A stretch of DNA of 7,016 nt from positions 1-7,016 of the forward strand of contig JALGZU010000143.1 in the NCBI GenBank assembly GCA_025774735.1, given 5' to 3'. The position numbers and the translations under genes were made by a program. This document shows, piece by piece, positions 6,719-7,016 of the stretch (within the stretch, counting starts at the first letter, position 1; every line of letters begins with the position of its first letter). The DNA comes from a candidate division LCP-89 bacterium. GTDB taxonomy: Bacteria; Electryoneota; B3-LCP. A model generated the notes under the pieces. It made no database searches and was not told the DNA's origin. It was given only the letters and a program-made list of their open reading frames with translations.

Positions 6719-6722
6719 AATC

Positions 6723-7016
6723 ATGAAACCTGCCGTTCTTTTTATCCATTCGAATACGGAACTCTACGGAGCCGATTTCATTCTGAGCGAGGTGGTCGAT
6801 GCTCTGCGTGACCAGGTAACTCCCATCGTAGCTCTACCCGGGCCTGGTGAACTCACCGACAGGCTGAGCCGGGCTGGAGTGCGGGTGATCTACACTCGCG
6901 CTAGCGTCCTGCGCCGCGTCAGGTTCAAGCTGCACCGGTTGCCGGGACTTCTATGGAACGTGCTGGCCGATACGCGGCGCCTGGTCGACGTCATTCGCCA
7001 GGAAAACGTCAAGCTG
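6723..7016 (+). CDS. Glycosyltransferase family 4-like protein, 3'-truncated by window edge
   Basis: An open frame of 98 codons from ATG 6723 to the last base. The visible part is the N-terminal acceptor-side Rossmann half of a GT-B enzyme: a first beta strand PAVLFIHSN (3-11), then ELYGADFILSEVVDAL (13-28), which matches the usual YGA(D/E) loop and helix of Glyco_trans_4-type domains, then IVALPGPGELTDRLSRAGVRVI (39-60). A basic stretch around 66-78 (RRVRFKLHR) is compatible with membrane association. The donor-binding C-terminal half lies outside the window, so substrate and completeness cannot be judged. It begins 4 bases after the fusion gene's stop, so it belongs to the same operon. Confidence 0.85.
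   Translation, partial: MKPAVLFIHSNTELYGADFILSEVVDALRDQVTPIVALPGPGELTDRLSRAGVRVIYTRASVLRRVRFKLHRLPGLLWNVLADTRRLVDVIRQENVKL

Noticed and set aside
6716..6722. Terminator after the fusion gene
   Set aside because: Only four bases separate it from the next start and no hairpin with a T-run is present, so transcription is expected to continue.

Overview
This window is an internal slice of a bacterial surface-polysaccharide (exopolysaccharide or O-antigen-like) biosynthesis locus. All supported genes lie on the + strand, and they either overlap by 1-4 bases or are separated by short gaps (4 to 27 bases), which is the layout of one long operon. No promoter, terminator, RNA gene, CRISPR array or insertion sequence is visible. 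The first and last genes run off the window, so the locus continues on both sides. The sequence does not identify the host. Most of the window is moderately GC-rich (hand counts of sample 60-base lines give 35/60 to 42/60), the Shine-Dalgarno sites are ordinary, and the presence of a Wzy/WaaL-type polymerase or ligase suggests a diderm bacterium or an environmental lineage with a Wzx/Wzy-type pathway. No phylum call is justified.

Layout. Bases 1-1035: the 3' part of a multi-spanning O-antigen ligase/polymerase-like membrane protein. Bases 1035-1997: a family 2 glycosyltransferase of the rhamnosyltransferase-like WWSGA-N subgroup. Bases 1994-2122: a 42-codon GTG-start ORF of unknown function, possibly a gene remnant. 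Bases 2150-2899, 2927-3856 and 3878-4843: three consecutive, mutually divergent SAM-dependent methyltransferases. The second has an unassigned N-terminal region of about 95 residues and the third an N-terminal Cys4 zinc ribbon. Bases 4868-6718: one 616-residue protein that joins a GT4 (GT-B fold) glycosyltransferase to a left-handed beta-helix O-acetyltransferase. From 6723 to the window end: the N-terminal 98 codons of another GT4-like glycosyltransferase.

How they may work together (inference from family membership): the GT2 and the two GT4 enzymes add sugars to a lipid-linked repeat unit on the cytoplasmic face. The acetyltransferase domain and the three methyltransferases decorate it, and the Wzy/WaaL-like protein polymerises the repeat or transfers the chain on the outer face of the inner membrane. 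The heavy investment in decoration (three methyltransferases and one acetyltransferase) is the most distinctive trait. No sugar-nucleotide synthesis genes and no flippase lie in this slice.

A clear compositional dip runs from about 1650 to about 2925. It covers the last third of the GT2 gene, the small ORF and the first methyltransferase, and suggests a recombined or recently acquired module inside the operon. I see no strong evidence for a wholly new system. The best second-look items are the GT4-acetyltransferase fusion with a possible internal start, the AT-rich mosaic segment, the orphan 42-codon ORF, and the methyltransferase trio.
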